A DNA stretch of 64,000 nt, taken from positions 534,001 through 598,000 of the forward strand of contig JAWNZC010000311.1 in assembly GCA_035771165.1 (NCBI GenBank). Direction: 5' to 3'. Source of the DNA: Paragorgia papillata (Eukaryota > Cnidaria > Anthozoa > Scleralcyonacea > Coralliidae). Under the pieces are notes generated by a model. The model ran no database searches. It had not been told where the DNA came from and was given only the letters and a program-made list of their open reading frames with translations. Position numbers and translations under genes: made by a program. This document shows positions 1 to 10,789 of the stretch, in pieces (within the stretch, counting starts at the first letter, position 1; every line of letters begins with the position of its first letter).

Positions 1-130
1 CTGTCTTGATGACGAAGGCTTGCGTGCTCTCTCGCATAGTTTTTCACTGAGTTCGTGACCTTGGACATTTGTATCTTTAGTGCTTTATATTATTGATTAT
101 TAAACGTATAAAATACAACAGTACTATGTA

Positions 131-266
131 ATCTTAGTCTTAGGACTATAGTCTTAGTCTTAGGACTATAGTCTTAGACTAAGGACTATAGTCTTAGGAC
201 TATAGTCTTAGTCTTAGTCTTAGGACTATAGTCTTAGTCTTAGGACTATAGTCTTAGGACTATCGA
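131..266. repeat. Tandem repeat, unit based on AGTCTTAGGACTAT
   Basis: The stretch alternates TCTTAG and GGACTATAG blocks in a loose tandem array. A second, more degenerate cluster of the same words lies at about 668-780. The two clusters flank the small broken ORF at 315-622. Each block is nearly self-complementary (CTAAGAC against GTCTTAG), so the array could fold. Confidence 0.8.
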
Positions 267-314
267 CTATCACATATAGAAAGGGGAGTAAAGTCAACGC
301 ACGATCATTTGAAG

Positions 315-622
315 ATGTCTGCTCGTATAAGAAGGAACTGCGACTTTCTGAAAGTATTGACACAATGTAATCCACGAATGCGAAAAGCAATCATAAAAGC
401 TGCTGATAAAGATTTACTGCAGGCCATAACTGAATGTCTATTTAAGATATAGTGTGAAACAATCAAACTTTCTCCTGAAACTGCAAAGAATCTGGCACCG
501 TATAACGATCATATTAAATTTAGCAGGAGAGGAAGGAAGTTATTCTGCAAGATGGTGAGGGTTTCTTGCCATTTCTCCTCGCCCCAGTACTCGAACAGTT
601 GGCCAGCTTTTTGCTAGAATAA
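315..622 (+). pseudogene. Broken small basic ORF resembling a core/minor structural protein of polinton/adintovirus-like elements
   Basis: An ATG at 315 opens a basic reading frame that meets an in-frame TAG at 450-452 and then continues open. The C-terminal part, a glycine/leucine-rich hydrophobic tail ending at TAA 620-622, is in a different frame, so there is also a frameshift near 530-545. The organisation (basic N-terminal half, hydrophobic tail, 230 bases upstream of a packaging-type ATPase) recalls small structural-type proteins of adintovirus/polinton-like elements seen in cnidarian genomes. The family call is by resemblance only. Two lesions make this a relic. Confidence 0.45.
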
Positions 623-851
623 AGAAATGAGTACGTAATCAGAGTGTTTTGGGGAATAATCTTCTAGGTATAGTCTTAGAACTATGACTATAAAGACTAT
701 ACGACTGGGACTATAAGGACTATAGTCTTAGGACTATGACTATGATCTCAGGAGTATAACCTCAGTCTTTGGACTATTGTGTTGAATCATTATAAACAAG
801 GATGGACAATAGAAAAATCTTCATTTTTTATCTGACTGTCTTAACTGAAAC

Positions 852-1619
852 ATGTCCTACGTTTGTGAAGTTTGTGGAAAATCTTTCGCTAATTCAAGTA
901 ATCTCCTCTGTCACATGAAGATCGTTCATAGGTCATCGACAAAACAAATAAGACAGGCAGGTGCTCTCATCAATGGATCCACAGTCTTGCAGCATTTTAC
1001 GTTTACGTGTATTGTTGCAGGGTGTACTCAGAGTGGTAAAACCATATGGGTAAAAACTCGTCTGGAGAATGCAAGAACTATCAACCCCCCTCCTGAACGT
1101 ATCATTTGGTGTTATGGACAGTGGCAACCCCTGTACCTGGTTATGATAAAAACTATACCTGACATTGAACTGAACGAAGGAATACCTACGAACATCGACT
1201 CGAAAATTTTTCTGGATGTTTCGAAGCGAAACCTTATTGTCCCCGATGATCTTATGGATCAATCAGATGGAGATAAGCGCGTTGCAAATTTATTTACCAA
1301 GGGAAGCCATCATAGCAATCTCTCAGTGAGCTATATTGTTCAAAATATATTTCACCGAGGAAAGGAAACCAGAAACATCAGCCTCAACGCACACTATACC
1401 ATACTCTTCAAGTCTCCAAGGGATAAACAACAAATTTATATTTTGGCACGACAAGTGAATCCTGGACATGTTCAGGAATTTATGAAGAGTTACGAAGAAG
1501 CAACGAGTCGCCCCCATAGCTATCTGATGCTTGATCTAAAGCCGACTACGGATGACAAACATTGTCTCAAGACAAATGTTTACCTGAAGAAAATAGCTCC
1601 GTCCTGCAGCAGAACATGA
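852..1619 (+). CDS. C2H2 zinc finger fused to FtsK/HerA-type (A32-like) DNA-packaging ATPase, virus-derived
   Basis: The 255-residue frame starts with a C2H2 finger (C5, C8, H21, H26). The ATPase part follows, with Walker A GCTQSGKT at residues 57-64 and a Walker B-like hydrophobic strand ending in DD (LIVPDDL, about 128-134). A later strand VSYIVQNIF, with a polar Q, is typical of the sensor region. ATPases of this kind translocate DNA into capsids in polintons, adintoviruses and related large DNA viruses. No capsid, protease, integrase or polymerase gene is present nearby, so this is a fragment of an integrated element. The frame ends early at 1619, and the natural-looking C-terminal continuation is in another frame from about 1575 to 1771, indicating a frameshift. 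The zinc-finger fusion is unusual for viral packaging ATPases. Confidence 0.65.
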   Translation: MSYVCEVCGKSFANSSNLLCHMKIVHRSSTKQIRQAGALINGSTVLQHFTFTCIVAGCTQSGKTIWVKTRLENARTINPPPERIIWCYGQWQPLYLVMIKTIPDIELNEGIPTNIDSKIFLDVSKRNLIVPDDLMDQSDGDKRVANLFTKGSHHSNLSVSYIVQNIFHRGKETRNISLNAHYTILFKSPRDKQQIYILARQVNPGHVQEFMKSYEEATSRPHSYLMLDLKPTTDDKHCLKTNVYLKKIAPSCSRT

Positions 1620-1771
1620 GCAGATATATTCAAAAGAAATCGTATCAGCAACCTCCAATCGTCAACGCTATGTACAATACAGAACAGCTAATGCGAGATA
1701 TTGTACAAACACCACAGTTAACACCCGATGAAAAGAACATCCTATACTCTTTTTTTTTTATTATTATTTAA
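1562..1771 (+). pseudogene. Frameshifted C-terminal extension of the packaging ATPase ORF
   Basis: This open frame overlaps the end of the ATPase frame and continues about 50 residues further without stops. It is rich in Q, N and Y and runs into a poly-T tract at 1750. Two interpretations are possible: the displaced end of the ATPase, or a short separate protein at the gene end. The abrupt run into T-rich sequence at 1750-1770 marks the edge of recognisable viral-like material. Confidence 0.35.
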
Positions 1772-1897
1772 ACAATATTTTTATTAAAACATTAACCCCA
1801 AGAGCTTAAAGCTCATCGTGGGGGCTCGTGTTAAAAATTACCTAAATACATAGATTACCACCACAAAAACGAACAAAAAAGGAGCACTTGATATCAT

Positions 1898-4120
1898 AAG
1901 CAGCCCAAGCACTATCACGTACTGTCTGTCGTATTATATAATATACTTAAAGGTTGGCAAGTAAATTCACTAGTTCAACTCATCACTTGAATGAATGTCA
2001 ATACTATTCGCAAATACGAACGTAAATCAATAAAAAAAAACCACTTCTATAAACACAAATAATCGTACTAACTTGTCACGAACGTTTGTTGCTTAAAACT
2101 GTTGTGAAACACCAGAAATTAGTGAAAACAAACGGGGTTTTGTCCAAAAAATTGCCGTACCTATGCGTGGTGCAAACATCCTGTTTGACGCCATCATTCG
2201 TGAGCAAATATAAGGCATGTCATTGGTCAATCGGCAAAACAAAAAAATTATCTCTGCGTGATAAATTTGACCAACCGGGGGGGTATTGCAACAGTGCAGT
2301 AGAAAAGATTTGTGTAATAAATACAAACTTTTTGTACGTAAAAGTTATATAACCGTGTATAGAAATGGAGCGGCAAGAACGGAAAGGATTCTGTCCCAAT
2401 GTTCGTTGTCTTATATGGTAAGTGGCTAAAAATTCTCAATCTTTTTTGCTTAAAATAGAAGGAAGCCAGTTAGTGGCTTTAATACTGGCTTTGACAGACA
2501 TTTGGCGGAGTTCATTGTTATTTATGCAAGACGACTCATTGTTGCATGTTCGCCGGTATTAAATAAACATTCAAACCCAAAGTTCAATAAATATGACATG
2601 CATATATAATTAGACGATAGAAAAATAAGGCACGTCGAAACAGATCTTACATTAAGCTGCATTTACCTTTGCATGCAGGCTTGCAGCAATTTTTTGCAGC
2701 TCATCATATATTCAACTGAATGCGAAATTAATTTTTAGTTCGTACAGAAAAACCTCTGATTTGTTGTCGTCGAGCAATTGCTTCTCAAAAGATACTGATA
2801 AAAGTATAAAACATAGCGATTTTTCGTTTCAAATTTTCCACATTTAAGCTTAGAAATCAGCAAATATTCTGAATAAATCAAATGTTTATCTACACCACGG
2901 ACATACTTTTCTATTAAAAACAATACACTTTCACTTTTAATACAAGGACACAAAATGTGTCAAAGACACTTTATATATTAAATATAAATGCCTGAGTTTT
3001 CGCCCAGTTTTATCCACTTCCATTAGTTCCATATCATTTATATGCACGAGTCCCAAAAATCGTATGAAATATGCCGCAAACCAAAAAAAACAGTAAAACA
3101 GAAAACATAAGATTGCACAGAGGAAAGAGGTGAAAAAGCAATTCCGTTACCTGCTCATGTCCTCGATGAAATGACAAAAACCCAAGATATCTTGGTTGGA
3201 ACGACGTATTAAAGCTTAACTGTAATTGCACATCCACTAATCCACGGACCACGGCACTAGTTTGATATATAGAAAGCACAAAAACCAACATTGACTCTAG
3301 CTTGCATGTCCTATACACATGCAGTTGATCGTTTGATTGCTTTTTTTTCGAAATCACTCTAGCTGAAGTCTTTTATAATAGATGAAATAGAACAGTATAT
3401 ATTCGGCAACCAATATATCCTACGGAGTAGTCAGAGATCTTCAATGTCCACTAATAGTTTAATACCGGCGAACAACAATGAGTCGTCTTGCATAAATAAC
3501 AATGAACTCCGCCAAATGTCTGTCAAAGCCAGTATTAAAGCCACTAACTGGCTTCCTTCTATTTTAAGCAAAAAAGATTGAGAATTTTTAGCCACTTACC
3601 ATATAAGACAACGAACATTGGGACAGAATCCTTTCCGTTCTTGCCGCTCCATTTCTATACACGGTTATATAACTTTTACGTACAAAAAGTTTGTATTTAT
3701 TACACAAATCTTTTTTACTGCACTGTTGCAATACCCCCCCGGTTGGTCAAATTTATCACGCAGAGATAATTTTTTTGTTTTGTCGATTGACCAATGACAT
3801 GCCTTATATTTGCTCACGAATGATGGCGTCAAACAGGATGTTTGCACCACGCATAGGTACGGCAATTTTTTTGACAAAACCCCGTTTGTTTTCACTAATT
3901 TCTGGTGTTTCACAACAGTTTTAAGCAACAAACGTTCGTGACAAGTTAGTACGATTATTTGTGTTTATAGAAGTGTTTTTTTTTTATTGATTTACGTTCG
4001 TATTTGCGAATAGTATTGACATTTATTCAAGTGATGAGTTGAACTAGTGAATTTACTTGCCAACCTTTAAGTATATTATATAATACGACAGACAGTACGT
4101 GATAGTGCTTGGGCTGCCTA
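1898..4120. mobile_element. Fold-back DNA element with about 660-bp inverted arms
   Basis: The sequence from about 1898 to 2561 recurs as a nearly exact reverse complement at about 3461-4120. The outer ends read GCAGCCCAAGCACTATCACG on the left and its complement on the right. The roughly 900-bp spacer (2562-3460) contains only short, unconvincing frames. Each arm contains the same 88-codon frame (2086-2352 plus; 3665-3931 minus), which therefore looks like a by-product of the duplicated arm. I could not define a clear target duplication: the flanks TGATATCA and TGATATTA are similar in inverted orientation. Long arms with no transposase fit a non-autonomous fold-back element. Confidence 0.8.
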
Positions 4121-4430
4121 TGTTGATATTACATAAAATAACTGATGAGAAACGTGCAGAATGGCTTATATAAAATCGTACTTCGGAAAAAATAGCAGTA
4201 ATTGGACTGACACTGGGGTTATATAATGTAGATGAATAAAATTTGCAAAGAATGCGGCATATGGCCTTAGGCCAAAACGCGCATCTTGCTGTATTTTTTG
4301 TAAACTTGCGAAGGCAACGATGGTTCAAGGCGCAGTGTAAATATGATACGAGAGTAAGTTAAACAATTATAAGAAAGGATTAAAGATACGTAAGTAATAT
4401 TCGGTGTATATAGTACGTACATGGGACATA

Positions 4431-4477
4431 ACCCTCGACAATTGTTTCGACCTTCTCGTGGTCTCTTCAGGAGGGAT
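4431..4477 (-). ncRNA. Type I hammerhead ribozyme in Penelope-like copy 1
   Basis: On the minus strand the order is stem I strand ATCCCTC, core CTGAAGA (the CUGANGA form), stem II GACC/GGTC with 7-nt loop ACGAGAA, core GAAA, a very short self-complementary stem III CAATTG, cleavage dinucleotide UC, then stem I strand GAGGG(T). All conserved core positions are present and both closing stems pair. The tiny palindromic stem III is the feature described for hammerheads in Penelope-like elements and retrozymes, which tend to act as dimers. Predicted cleavage is between 4437 and 4436 on the minus transcript. Confidence 0.85.
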
Positions 4478-5559
4478 TTGGGTTTGGTAGTCGACGTGAT
4501 TATGTTGGAAAATAAACAATAAACAGCATAGAACGAGGCTAATAATTATAAATAAAAGTGTGTGCTTACCGAAGTTGTTGTTGTTGTTTCGAGACAAACC
4601 AATACGTCGTGCCTTCATTTTGCAAGCAGGAAAAAAGTCTTGTTCACTGGTAAAAGGTCGTTATCCAACCGCTCAGTCCAGTTGTCAGAGACGTAATGAG
4701 ATCAGTTAGTTGTAAATGGATAGTTATCCACTTAGTTTAATGTTCGTTGTTACGACGTCATCGGTAAAGTAGTGGGTGTTAGGTGGCGATGGGATAAGTT
4801 GGGGATGCCCGGGGTCTCTATGGATATATATTTTTTTGGGAGCCTGAAACCGAGTGTAAATATGGGGGAATAATATTAAGCAAGGAAAGGTATTTCATGA
4901 GAATTAATAGTAAAAGAAAGGACGAGGGTCGTGTCAAATGGTGGGATAAGTTTATCAAGTGAGTGGAATTATATTTACAAGGTGAATGGCATTCAAAGGT
5001 GCATTCAAATCGCGTAGAATTACGTGGTGGTTTACAGAGTTAATATATAAAGTATGTACAAAAGTATAAGGCATCGATGTAAATGGTAAAGGTAATAGGA
5101 TTAATTATTTACATAGGTGTGTAAATTATACGACGATGATCAATTGTTGGTGTTTAAAAGGTATTGGGTAGATTTTACTTGGAAGAGGTTGGATGTTCCA
5201 AAGTGGTATTAAAGATAAATGATAGGTATTTGTCTAATAGGTAGTATTATTTATACAACATAAGCTTGCTGGGTGTTATATATGTATTTAAAAGGCATAA
5301 AAGTTTCATAAATTAGGATTCATTGGTAGATTCCTGATTGGTTGTTAAATAGGTGGTGGATGGTTGATGAATTGCTGTGTCCTGGCTGTCTTGGAGGTAT
5401 CGAGGCTGTGTTGTCTATTTTTCAGTGTACGGATGTCTTGTATAGAGGAGTATCTTGTGTTGCTGTATCAATGTTGTCTTGTTGAGATTGGATATCTTTG
5501 TAGGATAGAACATTTCGGGTTGACTTTTCCCAGTTAATGTACTGTATTCTGTATTGTAG

Positions 5560-7191
5560 TTATTGAGTATTGTTTGTTATATTGTCATCTTGTAGTTTGG
5601 CACGAATAAGAGAATCTTTAAGATTCTTATTTCTTTGATATGCTACAATTGGTGCTTCTGGCCAGAGAATGCTCAATGTAGGATCTGGTTCTATTATGTG
5701 CCAATGTTTTCGTAGTATTTGTCCAATGTACGTTGTATTATTGTTGTATGGAATGGAAAGTATAGGGCTTTTGTTGTCAGTTTTGTGTTGTTCCTTGTTT
5801 AGTAGTTCTAGTTGTGTATGTTGTTTGGCCTGTTGAAAAGCAGTTTGTATTGTTTCTTGTTTGTAACCACGGTTGGTCAGTATAACTGACAGGTTGTTAA
5901 GTCTTAGATGTAATTTAGTATCATCTGTAATAATACGGCGATAACGAAGTGCCTGACTATAGACAATACTATTTTTACAAGACTTTGGATGGAAGGAATT
6001 GTTATGTAGAAGTAGTGTTCTGTCTGTTGGTTTTATGTACAGGTCTGATTCAAGTTTGTTGTTCTTATTGATGTAAACTGTGGTGTCGAGAAAGTTAACA
6101 GATTTGTAGGAGTGTGTATAGTCAAATTTAGTTGTTGGGTGGAATTTGTTTAAGTATTCTAAAAATTCATTGAGGGCATCAATACCATGTGTCCATAATG
6201 CAAAAATGTCATCAGTAAAACGGATCCATTCAATTGGAGTTAGTCCGTTTGGTGCATTTAAGAGCATTTGCTTTTCAAGGACTGTCATGAATATGTTAGC
6301 ATATGTTGGGGCCATTGGTGAGCCCATTGCTGTGCCATGAATTTGTAGAAAGTATTCATTGTTGAAAGTGAAGAAGTTATTTTCTAGTATAAGTGAAAGT
6401 ATTTCAGTCATAGTCTGTGTGTCTGTATTGTTCTGATTGTCAGCATTTAACATCTCAATGCAAGCTTGAATGCCTTCTTCATTGGGTAAGTTTGTATACA
6501 GACTTTTAACGTCTATTGTGATTAGTATTATGTCTTTTGGTAGTTCGTCGTTTAGAGAGAATATTCGTCTGAGAAAGTCATTGGTGTCCTTAACATAAGA
6601 ACCAATTTTAGTCATTAGTGGTTTGAGAAGGTGGTCAGCATATTGTGAAAGGCTGACTGTCGGACCTCCACAGCCAGATATGATTGGTCTTCCAGGTATG
6701 TTAGGTTTGTGTATTTTAGGGAGAAGGTATAGTGTTGGGGTTCTAGTTGTCAATTGTGGTAGTAGAAATTTGTATGTTGTGTTGTCGATAAATTTGTTGT
6801 CGTACATTTTATTGGTCAGTGTGCGGATTTTGTGTTGAAGTTGTTCTGTTGGGTCATGTGGGATGGTTTGGTAGTGTTTTGTATTGTTGAGTTGTTTATA
6901 GGCTTCAGTTAGATAATCTTTTTTGGGCCAGATGACAATAGCTCCTCCTTTGTCCGCTGGCTTGATTATAATGTCATTGTTGTTTTGAAGTTCATGTATG
7001 GTGTTACGTTCTAAGGGTGTTAAGTTGGGGGTGGAGTTTGTTTGGTTATGGTCTGTTTTCAAGTCATAGTATATACGTGAGATGTATTCAGTTAGATTGG
7101 AGTTGTCGGGTTGAGGTGGTGTAAATTTGCTGGGAGTTTTGAATGGGTGTTTGGTTGTGTTGTGGTCTCTGAAGTGGTATTTAAGATACAT
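5560..7191 (-). CDS. Penelope-like reverse transcriptase
   Basis: The 543-residue frame has the diagnostic Penelope-like order: IKPADKGG (76-83), LLPKIHKP (156-163), GRPIISGCGGPT (167-178), motif A ITIDVKSLYTN (224-234), motif B IHGTAMGSPMAP (284-295), motif C RFTDDIF (324-330), then FLDTTVYI. The frame is open without an ATG upstream to about 7583. That extra part contains the conserved N-terminal Penelope block (VVNLSNTPL and LLSKGLNYIPSPK at about 7250-7320), so 7191 is probably not the true start. Motif C reads FTDD, whereas copy 2 reads FIDD. The enzyme would prime cDNA synthesis at chromosomal targets, but no endonuclease domain follows. The frame has no internal stops, so the copy looks young. 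Confidence 0.9.
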   Translation of the reverse strand: MYLKYHFRDHNTTKHPFKTPSKFTPPQPDNSNLTEYISRIYYDLKTDHNQTNSTPNLTPLERNTIHELQNNNDIIIKPADKGGAIVIWPKKDYLTEAYKQLNNTKHYQTIPHDPTEQLQHKIRTLTNKMYDNKFIDNTTYKFLLPQLTTRTPTLYLLPKIHKPNIPGRPIISGCGGPTVSLSQYADHLLKPLMTKIGSYVKDTNDFLRRIFSLNDELPKDIILITIDVKSLYTNLPNEEGIQACIEMLNADNQNNTDTQTMTEILSLILENNFFTFNNEYFLQIHGTAMGSPMAPTYANIFMTVLEKQMLLNAPNGLTPIEWIRFTDDIFALWTHGIDALNEFLEYLNKFHPTTKFDYTHSYKSVNFLDTTVYINKNNKLESDLYIKPTDRTLLLHNNSFHPKSCKNSIVYSQALRYRRIITDDTKLHLRLNNLSVILTNRGYKQETIQTAFQQAKQHTQLELLNKEQHKTDNKSPILSIPYNNNTTYIGQILRKHWHIIEPDPTLSILWPEAPIVAYQRNKNLKDSLIRAKLQDDNITNNTQ

Positions 7192-7583
7192 GTTACGTCT
7201 GTATTGTAGGAAGGACTTATAGACTGTGTTGTAATGGGTAGGTTTGGGAGATGGAATATAGTTAAGGCCTTTGGAAAGGAGGTTGATTGTGGGTTTGGGT
7301 AGAGGTGTATTGGATAGGTTGACGACAGTGTTGTCTATAAGTTTGTTGTGAATTTCTTTGTGTAGTTTGGTTTTACTTTTGTGTCTGTTGTTGTTGTAGT
7401 TACGTTTCTTGTAAGAATGTTTGTTTAGTACAGTTTTGTTGTAGAAGTTTGGAAGTGATGTTGGTATGGGTGTTATTGCCGGTGAGGTTTGTGTATGTGT
7501 CGATTCGGAAGAAAATCCTGAATACCTTGTTGGACGTGATGGTGGAAGGTAGGTGTGTGTTGTTGCTGGTTTGTGGGTGTCTC

Positions 7584-8081
<498 letters not shown>

Positions 8082-9059
8082 TCACCTACTTTGTCCGATT
8101 TTTTTATAATTTTTTTTTTTTACTAGTTTTTTGTCAGGAGTGATTTTCAGAAGATGTTGTGTTCGGTGTTGTATTTTCATTTCTGTGTCGTCTAGTGTCG
8201 TTTGGTGGTATTCCGTCATGATGTCAAGTAGTTCGTTGGAGGTGTTTTTTAATGTACTCTCCCAACGTTCCCTTAATACAGCAGGGAGATATACCCGGCA
8301 TTTCCGTCGTAATGTGAGTTCAGGGGGGGTAGTGTTGTTAGTACGATGTTCATTAAGGTTCTCTATGTATGTTTTTTGTTTGTCACGTTTTAGTTTTAAA
8401 GTGTTAAGAATACGGAAAGGATTCAGAAGGTTTGTGGGAATGTTGTTAATGTTAATGTCCGTTTCAGAATCTGGTTCGTGTCCGTTGTCGTCTATGTTAA
8501 TCTCGTTGTCAAGTAGGTGTGGTTCATTACTGTTCATGTTACTTGTTGAGGCCCCATTATTTACACTGTCTTGTTCGTCTGAGGTGGTTACTGTTGTGTT
8601 TGTTTCGTTATTGTTGTGGTATTCGTTAGTGGTTTGTCCGTCGTTGGAAGTTTGTTCTGGTGTCGAGTCGATTTGCATTTCCGGTTCAAAAATGCTGTCG
8701 TTTAGATCTGTCATGTCGTAGAAGCTGTTGTCTATGGTAATGTTGGAGTTTAGTTCGGTGTCAGCATTGATGTCTTGTTGGTTTGTTGTGTTTTGTGTTG
8801 TGTTATGGCCACACGTTGTTATTGTGGTTTCGTTGATTGTTCTGTTGTCAGTCGTTATGTCTTCGTGTTTTGCGTCGTCGTATGTTTCATTATCGTCAAT
8901 TCCCAAAAGTTCGTCCTCATCGATACCTTCGACTTGTAGATATAAGTCATCATCCGCTTGCGCCAGAATAGAAGCTTCGACAGGATCAAACGGGGTGTCT
9001 GAGAAGGATCTAGTTTCTTCTGGGTGATCTTCGTTGATGTTAGAAGCGAAGGGGACCAC
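8082..9059 (-). CDS. Acidic N-terminal ORF of the Penelope-like element
   Basis: The 325-residue frame begins at ATG 9059 and is rich in D, E, N and T in its first 200 residues. It ends in a basic tail (KKLVKKKNYKK). I recognise no domain: there is no GIY-YIG motif, no zinc knuckle and no RT motif. Its place upstream of the RT on the same strand, inside the repeated unit, makes it the 5' coding part of the retroelement. It is either a separate ORF1 or the N-terminal extension of the RT polyprotein, disconnected by the low-complexity linker. The first codon lies about 370 bases inside the unit. Confidence 0.6.
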   Translation of the reverse strand: MVPFASNINEDHPEETRSFSDTPFDPVEASILAQADDDLYLQVEGIDEDELLGIDDNETYDDAKHEDITTDNRTINETTITTCGHNTTQNTTNQQDINADTELNSNITIDNSFYDMTDLNDSIFEPEMQIDSTPEQTSNDGQTTNEYHNNNETNTTVTTSDEQDSVNNGASTSNMNSNEPHLLDNEINIDDNGHEPDSETDININNIPTNLLNPFRILNTLKLKRDKQKTYIENLNEHRTNNTTPPELTLRRKCRVYLPAVLRERWESTLKNTSNELLDIMTEYHQTTLDDTEMKIQHRTQHLLKITPDKKLVKKKNYKKIGQSR

Positions 9060-9429
9060 TATTTAATGTGATTATTATGGAGGTGTTAATTCATGTTGAA
9101 ATGAAGAGATGGAATTATTTTCTTACGGAAATTTGTGAGCCGCATTATTAAACCACCCAGGGAGGGAGATTTTGATCTTACAGTAAGACCGTTTGTAAAT
9201 AAAAACCTTATCAAGTTTTGTGAATATTGTGGAAGGGGGTTGACTAATCCCGGAGAAGGGAGTAAAACGAGGAACCATGTAAAATCGTAATGAGCGGTTG
9301 TCAGTCGTACACGTGGTCGGTAAAAGTGTCTGTTATTTGTTCTATCATCTACATAAACAGCCATTGAAAGGAGACTGCATTAGCTCTATCCGTTCGCTAC
9401 GATTGTTAGCCATGATTTTTTGAATAAGA
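9060..9429 (-). other. 5' leader of Penelope-like copy 1
   Basis: This stretch is present only in copy 1 because copy 2 is truncated. It separates the ATG at 9059 from the start of the next tandem unit at 9430. The opposite strand carries a short open stretch with a C-x2-C then H arrangement (about 9215-9290, FCEYCGRGL). It has no start and I treat it as chance. Confidence 0.5.
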
Positions 9430-9663
9430 TGTAGGTAATTGGACTGACACTGGGGTTATATAATGTAGATGAATAAAATTTGCAAAGAATGCGGCATATG
9501 GCCTTAGGCCAAAAAGCGCATCTTGCTGTATTTTTTGTAAACTTGCGAAGGCAACGATGGTTGAAGGCGCAGTGTAAATATGATACGAGAGTAAGTTAAA
9601 CAATTATAAGAAAGGATTAAAGATACGTAAGTAATATTCAGTATATATAGTACATGGGACATA

Positions 9664-9710
9664 ACCCTCGACAATTGTTTCGACCTTCTCGTGGTCTCTT
9701 CAGGAGGGAT
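9664..9710 (-). ncRNA. Type I hammerhead ribozyme in Penelope-like copy 2
   Basis: The core and stems are identical to the ribozyme at 4431-4477: CTGAAGA, stem II GACC/GGTC, GAAA, palindromic CAATTG, UC, and stem I CCCTC/GAGGG. Together the two ribozymes sit one unit length (about 5.2 kb) apart, so a read-through transcript could self-cleave into unit-length RNA starting just upstream of the leader of copy 1. Confidence 0.85.
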
Positions 9711-10789
9711 TTGGGTTTGGTAGTCGACGTGATTATGTTGGAAAATAAACAATAAATAGCATAGAACGAGGCTAATAATTATAAATAAAAGTGTGTGCTT
9801 ACCGAAGTTGTTGTTGTTGTTTCGAGACAAACCAATACGTCGTGCCTTCATTTTGCAAGTAGGAAAAAGTATTGTTCACTGGTAAGTATTCGTTATCCAA
9901 CCGCTCAATCCAGTTGTCAGAGACGTAATGAGATCGGTTAGTTGTAAATGGATAGTTATCCACTTAGTTTAATGTTCGTTGTTACGTCATCGGTAAAGTA
10001 GTGGGTGTTAGGTGGCGATGGGATAAGTTGGGGATGCCCGGGGTCTCTATGGATATATATATTTTTTGGGAGCCTGAAACCGAGTGTAAATATGGGGGAA
10101 TAATATTAAGCAAGGAAAGGTATTTCATGAGAATTAATAGTAAAAGAAAGGACGAGGGTCGTGTCAAATGGTGGGATAAGTTTATCAAGTGAGTGGAATT
10201 ATATTTACAAGGTGAATGGCATTCAAAGGTGCATTCAAATCGCGTAGAATTACGTGGTGGTTTACAGAGTTAATATATAAAGTATGTACAAAAGTATAAG
10301 GCATCGATGTAAATGGTAAAGGTAATAGGATTAATTATTTACATAGGTGTGTAAATTATACGACGATGATCAATTGTTGGTGTTTAAAAGGTATTGGGTA
10401 GATTTTACTTGGAAGAGGTTGGATGTTCCAAAGTGGTATTAAAGATAAATGATAGGTATTTGTCTAATAGGTAGTATTATTTATACAACATAAGCTTGCT
10501 GGGTGTTGTATATGTATTTAAAAGGCATAAAAGTTTCATAAATTAGGATTCATTGGTAGATTCCTGATTGGTTGTTAAATAGGTGGTGGATGGTTAATGA
10601 ATTGCTGTGTCCTGGCTGTCTTGGAGGTATCGAGGCTGTGTTGTCTATTTTTCAGTGTACGGATGTCTTGTATAGAGGAGTATCTTGTGTTGCTGTATCA
10701 ATGTTGTCTTGTTGAGATTGGATATCTTTGTAGGATAGAACATTTCGGGTTGACTTTTCCCAGTTAATGTACTGTATTCTGTATTGTAG

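Noticed and set aside
6146..6838. Plus-strand frames across the Penelope RT
   Set aside because: They are antisense shadows of the conserved RT frame.
9215..9290. C-x2-C...H pattern on the plus strand opposite the Penelope leader
   Set aside because: It is a short frame without a start, antisense to the element, and probably chance.
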